Source: Planctomycetota bacterium
GTDB taxonomy: Bacteria > Planctomycetota > J058 > JARGOJ01
DNA length: 7,951 bases
NCBI GenBank assembly: GCA_029210225.1
Contig: JARGOJ010000381.1
Span: 1 to 7,951 of the forward strand
Direction: 5' to 3'
This document shows, one piece after another, positions 1 through 6,403 of the stretch. Position numbers and translations under genes: made by a program. The notes beneath the pieces were generated by a model. The model was given only the letters and a program-made list of their open reading frames with translations. It searched no databases and had not been told where the DNA came from. Numbering within the stretch: the stretch's first letter is position 1; each line of letters opens with the position of its first letter.

Positions 1-1334
1 AATTCGACTCTCTACGCCAGAAGAAAGTGGAGGAGCGGATTCGCGAAGAGTCGCTGGTTAATGAGAAGCGCCTTGAGATCCTCCGAAAGGAACTCGACAA
101 GGAGGTCTTGCTCAAAGACATTGAGGCTCAGGACGAAATAGAACGTCGCAAGAAAGCGGCTCGCATCGAGCGCTACGAAGAGATTCGCGGCCGCATGGGT
201 GAAGACGACCTGAAGGCCATGGTCATGCTTCTCGACGACGACAACAAGCGGGCCAAGCTCATTCAAGAGCTTATTGAAAAGGACATGTCTCCCGAGCAAA
301 AGGGTCAGATCAAGCTCAGTGAGATTGAAGATCGCCTTGAGAGCCGCCTTCGTGAGTATCAGCAGCAGATGGCCGCGCTTACAGGGGCTGTGATCGAAGC
401 GAAATCGAGCGACCCTGTCACGAAGCGCATCCTCGCGGTTGTCGGTAAGCGCGTTTTGTCCTTTGACCCAACAACAAACCTTCACCCAGAGGTTCCTAAA
501 GAGGTCTATGATACTGGTGAGGGGCAGCTCGGTTACCTGCGCAGCGCTCGTCACCAAATGCATAAAGGCCAGGACATGCTCCTGGTTGGCGCTCAGCGCG
601 GCATTTACCAGATTGTTGGTGGTGATCAAAACGAGTTTGTCTTCCCGACGGAGCCTGTTGGAAAGGGTGGGGCGAACTCCATTGCCTACTTCGATGGACG
701 GCTCTTCGCCAGCCATTCAGAGCTTGGAATCATTGAATGGAGTGAGGGTAAGAAGACATCGGGGTCGAAGGTCTACGAAGGCGCGACTTCCGATCAGAGC
801 TCTTCGAGGGGTGTAACTGTGGGTCTGGATGGGCGTGTTTACTTCTCTTCGGGAAGTCAGATTCATGCCTTTGACTTGCTAAGTAACTCAAGAAACAGTG
901 TTTTTAAGGGGAGCCGCGATTCCATCACAGCCTTTCATATAACGAAGAGCAAGCTCGTGGCTGGGAATAAGAGCGGACAAATTCTCGAATGGGATTTAAA
1001 CGATCCAAACTCTCCGAGGGAATCTCCCGTCAAAAAGAAGAACCCGATTTATATGATTCGCAGCTGCAGTATTGCAGGACAAGAATATCTGATTATCGGG
1101 TCTAAGGATTACACCGTCACTCTCGCGGCTCCTGAGAAAGAGCTTTACCGAGAGTACCACGCTCGCGAAGAAGTGCGCTGGGTTGACGGCGCGGGAGACT
1201 TTGTTGTTGGAGTCTCGCGCTCAGGTTACAAGATTTTCGTGTGGGATGTTCAGAAGCAAGGAGAGCCGAAATTGACGATTCGGGTTTCTGACAAGGTCCA
1301 AGATCTCTTCGTCATCAAAACTGACCAGGGCTAA
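1..1334 (+). CDS. Coiled-coil / beta-propeller protein (5' end outside window)
   Basis: The frame is open to the left edge: residues FDSLRQKK precede the GTG at 27 and continue the same charged helix, so the true start is probably upstream and 27 is probably not the start. Roughly nt 3-400 encode a highly charged Glu/Lys/Arg helix without proline, a long coiled coil. From about nt 430 to 1325 the protein becomes beta-rich with recurring blades (ILAVVGKRVLSFDP, LVGAQRGIYQIVGG, RVYFSSGSQIHAFDL, LVAGNKSGQILEWDL, GYKIFVWDV). Trp-Asp pairs lie at 990-995 and 1242-1247, as in WD40-like propellers. No signal peptide or membrane helix is visible in this part. The helix segment DDLKAMVMLLDDDNKRAKL resembles the C-terminal stalk of SPFH/flotillin-like bacterial proteins, so the missing N-terminus could be an SPFH domain; that is a guess. 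It probably acts as a scaffold or sensor. It lies 32 bases upstream of the next gene and is likely co-transcribed. Confidence 0.8.
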   Translation, partial: FDSLRQKKVEERIREESLVNEKRLEILRKELDKEVLLKDIEAQDEIERRKKAARIERYEEIRGRMGEDDLKAMVMLLDDDNKRAKLIQELIEKDMSPEQKGQIKLSEIEDRLESRLREYQQQMAALTGAVIEAKSSDPVTKRILAVVGKRVLSFDPTTNLHPEVPKEVYDTGEGQLGYLRSARHQMHKGQDMLLVGAQRGIYQIVGGDQNEFVFPTEPVGKGGANSIAYFDGRLFASHSELGIIEWSEGKKTSGSKVYEGATSDQSSSRGVTVGLDGRVYFSSGSQIHAFDLLSNSRNSVFKGSRDSITAFHITKSKLVAGNKSGQILEWDLNDPNSPRESPVKKKNPIYMIRSCSIAGQEYLIIGSKDYTVTLAAPEKELYREYHAREEVRWVDGAGDFVVGVSRSGYKIFVWDVQKQGEPKLTIRVSDKVQDLFVIKTDQG

Positions 1335-1348
1335 GGTTTAGACCCTGG
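1325..1348 (+). promoter_or_regulatory. Hairpin over the stop codon of the propeller gene
   Basis: CCAGGGCTAA (1325-1334) pairs with TTAG-A-CCCTGG (1338-1348): ten base pairs with one bulged A at 1342 and a three-base loop GGT. The TAA stop (1332-1334) lies in the left arm. No T-tract follows, and the ribosome binding site of the next gene (AGGAAAGG, 1353-1360) starts five bases downstream. It is therefore more likely an intercistronic RNA structure (3'-end stabilisation, or modulation of coupled translation) than an intrinsic terminator. Its role is inferred from position only. Confidence 0.5.
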
Positions 1349-1366
1349 CTCCAGGAAAGGTGAGCC

Positions 1367-2275
1367 GTGGAAAAACAACGGATGATTAAGCTGAGTTCGA
1401 TCATTGTCGCCCTGCTCATTGGCGGCGGATTGACCTATTACTGGGTCAAAGACGAACCGAAGCGTGAGCTCAACGCGGTGATGAAAGAGCTGTCGATCAA
1501 GACCGCTAAAGAACTCGCTCAAAAACTCCCTCGAATTCAAGGCTTCGAAGACGTCTTGGTGGTCCCCATCGTCGGCGGTCGAGACGAAGATACACGGCTT
1601 AAAGATATTCTCACCAACGAAGTGGCGGCCGTTCGCAAATACACCATGAAAGACTGGAATGACATCCGAGACAAGCTCGAAGACGGGCCGCTCTGGGGTC
1701 AATTCATCCAAAAAATCGGCATCGTGGAGGAAGAGCCACCTAAGACTTTAGAGCAGGCCAAAAAAGCCGCGAAGGTCCTAGGTACCGCAGGAATGAACCT
1801 CGATGGTGTGTTGATTATTGAAGGAGTCTTCGATCAGGGGCCCAATGAGGATGCTTTGGGGGCCAAGGTCATCCTTACTGCGCGCTTCTTCAACCTTGAT
1901 ACGGGGAAGGAGTTGAAAGAGGAGGAAGTGTCTGCAAGCAATGGTATTGAGAGCGCATGGAATCTGCTTTATCTGACCCATAAGCTCGACAGCTTCGGCT
2001 TCATCTCACGCTTTCTTCTTTGGATCATTGTGGTCTGCCTTCAACCTTGGTTGCTTATCAACCTTTGTCGCGCCGTCATTCGTCGTAAGAAAAACGAGTG
2101 GAATATGGTGCTGCTCACGACCTTCACAATCATTGACACGGCTTTGGCCTGGCCACTCCTTATGACCATGGTCATCCCCGGGTTAATGGGGATCATCTTT
2201 CTGGTCATCATTTTTGGGATTGCCGGTTATTACAATTACGACGCCATGGATTACATCGAACGGCGCCTGCTCTAA
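1367..2275 (+). CDS. Membrane protein with CsgG/LpoB-like extracytoplasmic domain
   Basis: 302 residues starting at GTG, with AGGAAAGG about seven bases upstream. Residues 7-27 form an N-terminal membrane helix that could be an uncleaved anchor; no lipobox Cys is seen. Residues 35-205 are soluble and alternate strands and helices (VLVVPIVGG at 63-71, a helix with LTNEVAAVRKYTMKDWNDIRD at about 82-102, GVLIIEGVF at 147-155, AKVILTARFFNLDTGKEL at 166-183). This pattern recalls the periplasmic domain of CsgG/FlgO/LpoB-type lipoproteins and TolB N-terminal domains, which share a fold; the resemblance is by eye only. Three further hydrophobic segments follow at about 213-234, 246-268 and 270-288, split by the basic loop RRKKNEW. 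Such a hydrophobic C-terminus is not usual for those lipoprotein families. Four helices would place the soluble domain outside the cytoplasm. Function unknown; likely the envelope component of the operon. Confidence 0.75.
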   Translation: MEKQRMIKLSSIIVALLIGGGLTYYWVKDEPKRELNAVMKELSIKTAKELAQKLPRIQGFEDVLVVPIVGGRDEDTRLKDILTNEVAAVRKYTMKDWNDIRDKLEDGPLWGQFIQKIGIVEEEPPKTLEQAKKAAKVLGTAGMNLDGVLIIEGVFDQGPNEDALGAKVILTARFFNLDTGKELKEEEVSASNGIESAWNLLYLTHKLDSFGFISRFLLWIIVVCLQPWLLINLCRAVIRRKKNEWNMVLLTTFTIIDTALAWPLLMTMVIPGLMGIIFLVIIFGIAGYYNYDAMDYIERRLL

Positions 2276-2331
2276 AGCCCAAGCTATACAAGGTCCCGCA
2301 CTAAGAATACGAAGACCGGGGATCAATCACC

Positions 2332-3294
2332 GTGGATGAAAACATTCGGGCTCTCGAACGTCAGCTTGAAGGAGATCCGGTAAACCGAGAGATGCTGATT
2401 CAGCTCTCTCGACTCTATGAGCGTATGGGCCGAGACTTCTTTGGCAAGACCCTCAACGAATGGATTCAACAACTCTCCAGTCACAGTTGGAAAAACGTCC
2501 TGCTCGCGGCCGTTGCCTTCAAGCGTATTGGGCCTCTCGCTTGCGTCGCCGCCGATCCATTGGTGAAGGTTTTAGAGCGCCGGCTCGCCAACAGCGAAGA
2601 GCACGAGTTCGAATTTGACGAACAGGGCATCCACGTCGAAACCGCATTAATTGAGGCCCTTCAAATTGTCGACGGACACTCCCCAGCCGGTCTCCGGGTC
2701 CTCGTACTTCTCCTCGAAAACGAATACGACTTCGAGGGGGAGGCCCGCATCGCCGCCGCCCTCGCTTTGGGAGCTTGGGGAGTCGGGGCTGAGGGTGCGA
2801 TTCCCTCCTTGTTGGATGCCCTCGAAGATCATGATTGGGAGCTTCAAGTGGCGGCCGCCAAGACCCTCGGGCAACTCGGTCCGCTCTCTAAAGAAGTGAT
2901 TCCTGGCTTGATTCGGGCCTTAGATGACGATGACACCGACGTTTGCCGCGCTGCAATAGAGGCCCTCGGTCTTTTTAGCGAAGAGCATGAAGAGGCCTTT
3001 AGCGCGTTGATTCGTTTTCTCAACCAAACTGAAGATTGGGAAGCCCAGCGAGATATCATTCGGTGTCTGGGAAAGCTTGGGGCAAAAGCAAAGCGGGCGG
3101 TTCCAGCCTTAACGGCGCAGCTCCAAGACGATGACTGCGACATTCAAAACGCTGCGGCGAAAGCGCTGATGCTCATCGGCAAGCCGTCCAGGACCGCCAT
3201 CCCGGTGCTAAAACAGCGCCTCGACGATGAAGACGATGAGACCTGGCGCATCATGGCCGATGCCATCCTCAAAATACAAAGCGCAGGTGCCTAA
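2332..3294 (+). CDS. HEAT-repeat protein
   Basis: 320 residues, no signal peptide or membrane helix, so probably cytoplasmic. The first 34 residues (IRALERQLEGDP...LIQLSRLYERMGR) form a short TPR-like helical pair. From about residue 40 to the end there are tandem HEAT/PBS-lyase-like repeats: WKNVLLAAVAFKRIG, ARIAAALALGAWG, WELQVAAAKTLGQLG, TDVCRAAIEALGLF, CDIQNAAAKALMLIG. Inter-helix turns are very Asp-rich (ALDDDDTDV, QLQDDDCDI, RLDDEDDET), giving an acidic protein. HEAT solenoids bind other proteins, so an adaptor or scaffold role is likely; no catalytic motif is seen. The start is GTG at 2332 with GGGGA nine to ten bases upstream. The overlapping ATG at 2336 is out of frame, and the next in-frame ATG (2392) would cut the N-terminal helical pair. 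It is 56 bases after the membrane-protein gene and 12 before the RDD gene. Confidence 0.85.
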   Translation: MDENIRALERQLEGDPVNREMLIQLSRLYERMGRDFFGKTLNEWIQQLSSHSWKNVLLAAVAFKRIGPLACVAADPLVKVLERRLANSEEHEFEFDEQGIHVETALIEALQIVDGHSPAGLRVLVLLLENEYDFEGEARIAAALALGAWGVGAEGAIPSLLDALEDHDWELQVAAAKTLGQLGPLSKEVIPGLIRALDDDDTDVCRAAIEALGLFSEEHEEAFSALIRFLNQTEDWEAQRDIIRCLGKLGAKAKRAVPALTAQLQDDDCDIQNAAAKALMLIGKPSRTAIPVLKQRLDDEDDETWRIMADAILKIQSAGA

Positions 3295-3306
3295 GGCTCG
3301 GGGATC

Positions 3307-4071
3307 ATGACTGTTTCTCAAGAGACTTTGAAGCAACTCATCCAAAAGCTCAGATCGCAAAGCTTTGGGCCGGGCGATATCCCTGAAATGGGAGACTTCA
3401 CTCAAGATAATGCCCCGTCCCTTTTTCGACCTGCAACGGCCCCTGACCAAGACATTCCAAAGCCAGAAAGCCAGCGGGTGACTTTCTTTGGAATCTGGCT
3501 TTTTCAAGAACTCTCGGGGGAGTTTCCCAATGGGGTGGAGACGCTCTGCGATGTGAAGCCCGGGCTTTACAGTCAGGGACTCTCAGACTTTCTCGATCGC
3601 TGCCTTGGTCTCTCAGAGGGAAGGCTGTTTAGCTCCCTCGACGAGCTTGAAGCGGAGCTGAGCGCTCAGTGTTTGGAGCAGCGCGAGAGGGAGCTTGTGC
3701 GTCCTGGGCAAATTCAGGCGGGGTGGCTGACTCGCGCCTTGGCGGCTCTGATTGATGGCGCTTTGATGTGTCTGGTCGCATGGATTTTGGTCGGGGGCTC
3801 ACTCGGGGCTCTATTCGTTGCTTGGCTAGTCTTTGAGTTGATTCTCGTGCCGCTTTTTCAGTCGAGTCCTGGGATAGAGCTGCTTCAGTTAGAGTTTGTC
3901 GCAGCGGAAGGGCGCGCCTTGGGAAGAGGAGTTTTATTTCTTCGGGGTCTTGGAAAAATTTTGGGGACAGTGCTGTTGGGGGTGACGTATTGGCCAGGCT
4001 TGGGTGCTTCGAAGGGGCCAAGTCATGAGAGCTGGGTGAACTTGAAGCTCATGCATAGAAGGCCAGGCTAA
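3307..4071 (+). CDS. RDD-family membrane protein with kinase-C-lobe-like N-terminus
   Basis: 254 residues. The C-terminal half (about 138-250) is an RDD domain: AGWLTRALAALIDGALM carries the conserved Arg (R143) and Asp (D150), followed by hydrophobic segments at about 150-184 and 207-229. The second conserved Asp of the family, usually in an HD pair near the C-terminus, appears as HE (240-241). RDD proteins are small bacterial membrane proteins, some implicated in ion transport; the substrate here is unknown. The N-terminal 120 residues are soluble and resemble the end of a Ser/Thr kinase C-lobe: VTFFGIWLFQELSGEFP (58-74) matches the helix-F region (usual form S-D-x-Y-x-x-G-x-x-L-x-E-L-x-x-G), and LSDFLDRCLGLSEGRLFSSLDELEAEL (92-118) matches the last helices with the conserved Arg. 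The catalytic loop, P-loop and N-lobe are absent, so it cannot be a kinase. GGGGAT lies just before the ATG. Confidence 0.8.
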   Translation: MTVSQETLKQLIQKLRSQSFGPGDIPEMGDFTQDNAPSLFRPATAPDQDIPKPESQRVTFFGIWLFQELSGEFPNGVETLCDVKPGLYSQGLSDFLDRCLGLSEGRLFSSLDELEAELSAQCLEQRERELVRPGQIQAGWLTRALAALIDGALMCLVAWILVGGSLGALFVAWLVFELILVPLFQSSPGIELLQLEFVAAEGRALGRGVLFLRGLGKILGTVLLGVTYWPGLGASKGPSHESWVNLKLMHRRPG

Positions 4072-4074
4072 GCT

Positions 4075-4689
4075 ATGAGAAGCGACGTCCCGCAAATTTT
4101 GGCTGAGAGTCTCGATAAGATCAACAAGGAGACCTATCGAGTCCTATGGGCTCCAGAGAGGGTCACGGCGGACTATTGCCAGCGAAGCATTGAGAGCATT
4201 GAGGGCAGTGGAGAGATTAACTTTTCGTCGCCCTGTGCAGACTTGGGTATTCTTTGTGCTTTGGCGCTCGATCGGTTGGATTTGGAGGCGATCCTTGTCC
4301 TGGCGTTTGTTGAGAGGCCTTGGCGGCCAGTCAAGTTTCAATGCAACGTCGAAGTGGTCATCGATGGCTTGAACTATGCGATTGGCTTCTCTGAGTCGGC
4401 GATTCATGTCTTTCAAGGAGACATTGTGGAGACGCCTCAGCGCTGGGCAATTTTTCGCCAAGAGTTTCGCCGAGAAAATGGAGAAGGCACTAGCTTTCTC
4501 GAATATTTCCACGAAGATGGTCTTCATGGCTTGAAGACGCTCTATCCCAATTACATTTGGGAGGCTGATGTTCGTTGGCACCAACGACGCAATCGCTTAT
4601 GGCGTTTTCACTGGACACGGTTGCGAACCCAGCATAAAAAAGGCTCCACGGTTTACAGCGGTATTCGCCACTGGACCCCAAAAGGTTGA
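4075..4689 (+). CDS. Unknown protein, possible degenerate transglutaminase-like fold
   Basis: 204 residues starting three bases after the previous stop, so probably translationally coupled. No membrane helix or signal peptide. I do not recognise a family with certainty. Residues 52-116 follow the layout of transglutaminase-like proteins: SPCADLGILCALALDRLDLEA (a Cys, C54, at the start of a helix), then strands LVLAFVE, FQCNVEVVIDG and LNYAIGF. At the position where active members carry His, the sequence reads C90-N91, and the usual following Asp is not seen (AIGF, 102-105), so an active triad is unlikely. The C-terminus (about 120-204) is rich in aromatic and basic residues (RWHQRRNRLWRFHWTRLRTQHKK) and may bind nucleic acid, membrane or a partner. 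The fold assignment is weak. Its position between an RDD protein and a small helical protein suggests it is part of the same complex. Confidence 0.7.
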   Translation: MRSDVPQILAESLDKINKETYRVLWAPERVTADYCQRSIESIEGSGEINFSSPCADLGILCALALDRLDLEAILVLAFVERPWRPVKFQCNVEVVIDGLNYAIGFSESAIHVFQGDIVETPQRWAIFRQEFRRENGEGTSFLEYFHEDGLHGLKTLYPNYIWEADVRWHQRRNRLWRFHWTRLRTQHKKGSTVYSGIRHWTPKG

Positions 4690-4692
4690 ATT

Positions 4693-5082
4693 ATGACTCC
4701 AGCTGAAAAAGCGCACAAACTCGCTGAGCAACTCATTGAGTTTCACCAATTCATGCTCGATAAGGATTATTCGGACGAAGAGATCATCGATCGTCTCCGC
4801 CTGTCAACCGGGCGCCCGGAGTTCCTATATCGAACCTCCGAAGAGAGTGATGAACACGTTGTTCGGGAAGTGCAGCATCGAAAAATCAGCTGTTTGACCC
4901 GGGCTGACGATGAGAGCTTGCTGAAGGAAGTTCGCCGAAGAGGCCTCTCAAGCATTAAAGTCACAATGCAAAAAGAGGAGTTCGAAAAAGAAGCTCGAAC
5001 TCGGGGTTATAAGCGTTTTCTCTCGGAGTTTCCTCGCGGAGAGATCAACACCTATCTGAAAATCCAGGGCCTGAGTAAGTAA
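4693..5082 (+). CDS. Small charged helical protein with internal repeats
   Basis: 129 residues, starting three bases after the previous stop with AAAGG as a weak ribosome binding site inside the preceding gene. It is soluble, mostly helical and very charged; no family recognised. Residues 53-110 contain three related helices spaced 20 to 21 residues: DEHVVREVQHRKISCL, DESLLKEVRRRGLSSI and KEEFEKEARTRGYKRF, each with the core E-x3-R-(G/K). Motifs of this kind (a helix of the form DEELLxELxRRG) are common in small bacterial and phage proteins and have no defined role. The N-terminal part (residues 1-37) is two further amphipathic helices. It is last in the tightly spaced part of the operon, so it may be a regulator or adaptor for the membrane components. 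Coding status is supported by spacing and frame continuity. Confidence 0.75.
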   Translation: MTPAEKAHKLAEQLIEFHQFMLDKDYSDEEIIDRLRLSTGRPEFLYRTSEESDEHVVREVQHRKISCLTRADDESLLKEVRRRGLSSIKVTMQKEEFEKEARTRGYKRFLSEFPRGEINTYLKIQGLSK

Positions 5083-5085
5083 GGA

Positions 5086-5116
5086 TTGAGACCTTTTCGC
5101 AAATCTTTGAAATAAT
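5086..5116 (+). promoter_or_regulatory. Possible weak promoter before the pseudokinase gene
   Basis: TTGAGA (5086-5091) and AATAAT (5111-5116) each differ from the sigma-70 consensus at one position, but the spacer is 19 bases, longer than the usual 17. The segment lies in the only gap of the operon above 56 bases and is AT-richer than its surroundings. It may give the last gene separate transcription. Low certainty. Confidence 0.22.
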
Positions 5117-5171
5117 TGTCAATGACTTGGAACTTCGATGAAAAGCCCTGCGTCCGAGAGGATGCTTTTAC

Positions 5172-6299
5172 GTGCGAATTCTGACAAAGACGAGGCAGAG
5201 CATTATGGAGAGGTCACCCAACCTTCAATCACTGAAGACCATTTTAGAGGCTGGACCACTAGAGTGCGAAGCGATCATGGCGATCGTCACTCAACTTGCC
5301 CAAACTCTCCAGAGAGAGCACGAGCAAAAACTCGCACACCTCTACCTCTGCCCAAAAAATATCTGGCTTGATTCTCACTTCGAGATTCTAGAGCTCCGTC
5401 GTGAAGAGAGCCAGAACACAGCTTACCTTGCTCCAGAGCAACATCACGGTCGAGAAGTGGGCATTCACTCCGACATCTACACCGTCGGAATTCTCCTCTT
5501 TGAAATGGCGACAGGCTCTATCCCCGAGGGAGGCGAACGACCAAGTGACCGCGACGCAGACTTGCCGCCGTGGATCGATGCCCTGTTCGATCATTGCTAC
5601 GCGCCTCGATCGCGCCGCCTCAGTGACGGCGCCCATTTGCTTCGCTGGCTCAGTGAGCGGAAGAACTCTGCCGGCTTTCGGGCTGGCATGGAGGTCGGCA
5701 GCGAAGTCGAAGAGACTCAGTCGGAGTCGGTGAAAGTCACGGTTCCCCGCCAAGATGTCTTTATCAATCCGGAAGAACCTCAAAACAAGCGACGCAAAAT
5801 CAACCTGTTCGCCAGCACCCTTGGCTTAACGTGCCTGGCCTTCGGCGCGGGCTTCATCGCTATGGCTGGGACGGCGGATATGTCTGGTCTCTCCGGCCAT
5901 GTCGGTGGCGCCTTTCACAGACCCGCAGAGGCGCCTTGGGCCCAATATGAAAAGGCCTTAGCGCTTTATCAAATGGGTCAATACCAGAAGTCACGAAGCA
6001 TCCTCGATGACATTCTCGGCCACCAAGCCAACTTCCCTCAGGCTTATCATCTCCGAGGAAATGTCCTCACTGAACTCGGTCATATGAACGCGGCGATTGT
6101 CGAATTTGACCAAGCCATCAACCTCGCTCCAGACAACGCTCAAGCTTTTCTCGACCGAGGAAACACCCAGGTCTATTTGAAGAACTCAAAAGCCGCTGTC
6201 CGAGACTTTCAGATGTATTTGAAATTAGCGCCCAGAGCAGCCAACAACGCCCAGGTTCGGGGCTGGATCGCCGAGATAAAGAAGAACGGCCAACTCTAA
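5172..6299 (+). CDS. Pseudokinase C-lobe - TM - TPR membrane protein
   Basis: 375 residues from GTG 5172; ATG 5205 (residue 12) with GAGG nine bases upstream is an equally good start. Residues 26-163 resemble a Ser/Thr (Hanks-type) kinase from the helix before the catalytic loop onwards. The HRDLKPEN motif reads HLYLCPKN (56-63): the catalytic Asp is Tyr58 and the Lys is Cys60, though Asn63 remains. The DFG position reads ELR (74-76). YLAPEQ (85-90), SDIYTVGILLFEMATG (100-115) and the late conserved Arg (about 148-149) are intact. The N-lobe (glycine loop, Lys, Glu) is missing and there is no room upstream for it. It therefore cannot phosphorylate and is probably a binding module. An acidic linker follows, then basic KRRK (206-209), one membrane helix at about 212-232, and about three TPRs (257-355) on the other side of the membrane. 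The order kinase-TM-TPR copies many deltaproteobacterial receptor kinases, so it likely derives from one. Confidence 0.85.
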   Translation: MRILTKTRQSIMERSPNLQSLKTILEAGPLECEAIMAIVTQLAQTLQREHEQKLAHLYLCPKNIWLDSHFEILELRREESQNTAYLAPEQHHGREVGIHSDIYTVGILLFEMATGSIPEGGERPSDRDADLPPWIDALFDHCYAPRSRRLSDGAHLLRWLSERKNSAGFRAGMEVGSEVEETQSESVKVTVPRQDVFINPEEPQNKRRKINLFASTLGLTCLAFGAGFIAMAGTADMSGLSGHVGGAFHRPAEAPWAQYEKALALYQMGQYQKSRSILDDILGHQANFPQAYHLRGNVLTELGHMNAAIVEFDQAINLAPDNAQAFLDRGNTQVYLKNSKAAVRDFQMYLKLAPRAANNAQVRGWIAEIKKNGQL

Positions 6300-6313
6300 T
6301 TGCACCGGGGGAT

Positions 6314-6403
6314 AAATCCAGGGCAAACAACAAATCCAGGGGAGACAACAAATCCAGGGCGAACATCAAATCCCGGGCAAACAACAAATCCAGGGCAGAC
6401 ACA
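6314..6403 (+). repeat. 18-bp tandem repeat, five units
   Basis: Five contiguous 18-bp units, consensus AAATCCAGGGCAAACAAC, at 6314, 6332, 6350, 6368 and 6386, each differing from the consensus at up to about four positions. There are no spacers. Because 18 is a multiple of three, the array reads NPGQTT-like hexapeptides in the frame of the upstream gene, but beyond that gene's TAA stop. The last unit merges into the inverted-repeat element to the right, whose edge GGGCAGACACAGGG resembles the repeat unit. Confidence 0.9.

Noticed and set aside
12..716. A 234-codon open frame on the minus strand
   Set aside because: It mirrors the strand-biased coding of the coiled-coil/propeller gene, whose product has clear heptad and blade structure and continues beyond the window edge; the minus product shows no recognisable domain.
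2281..2331. Terminator or promoter between the membrane-protein and HEAT genes
   Set aside because: Only a four-base inverted repeat (GGTC/GACC) with no T-run and no convincing -35/-10 pair; treated as an ordinary operon spacer.
3629..4021. A minus-strand open frame opposite the RDD domain
   Set aside because: The plus strand encodes a recognisable RDD domain with membrane helices; the minus translation is low-complexity Ser/Pro/Arg, typical of a shadow.
5138..5371. An ATG frame upstream of and overlapping the pseudokinase gene, considered as a frameshifted kinase N-lobe
   Set aside because: Its translation has no glycine loop, no VAIK-like Lys and no hydrophobic strand pattern; it ends inside the real gene. 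The N-lobe is absent, not frameshifted.
6314..6403. CRISPR array
   Set aside because: The 18-bp units are contiguous with no unique spacers and no cas genes are nearby; it is a simple tandem repeat.
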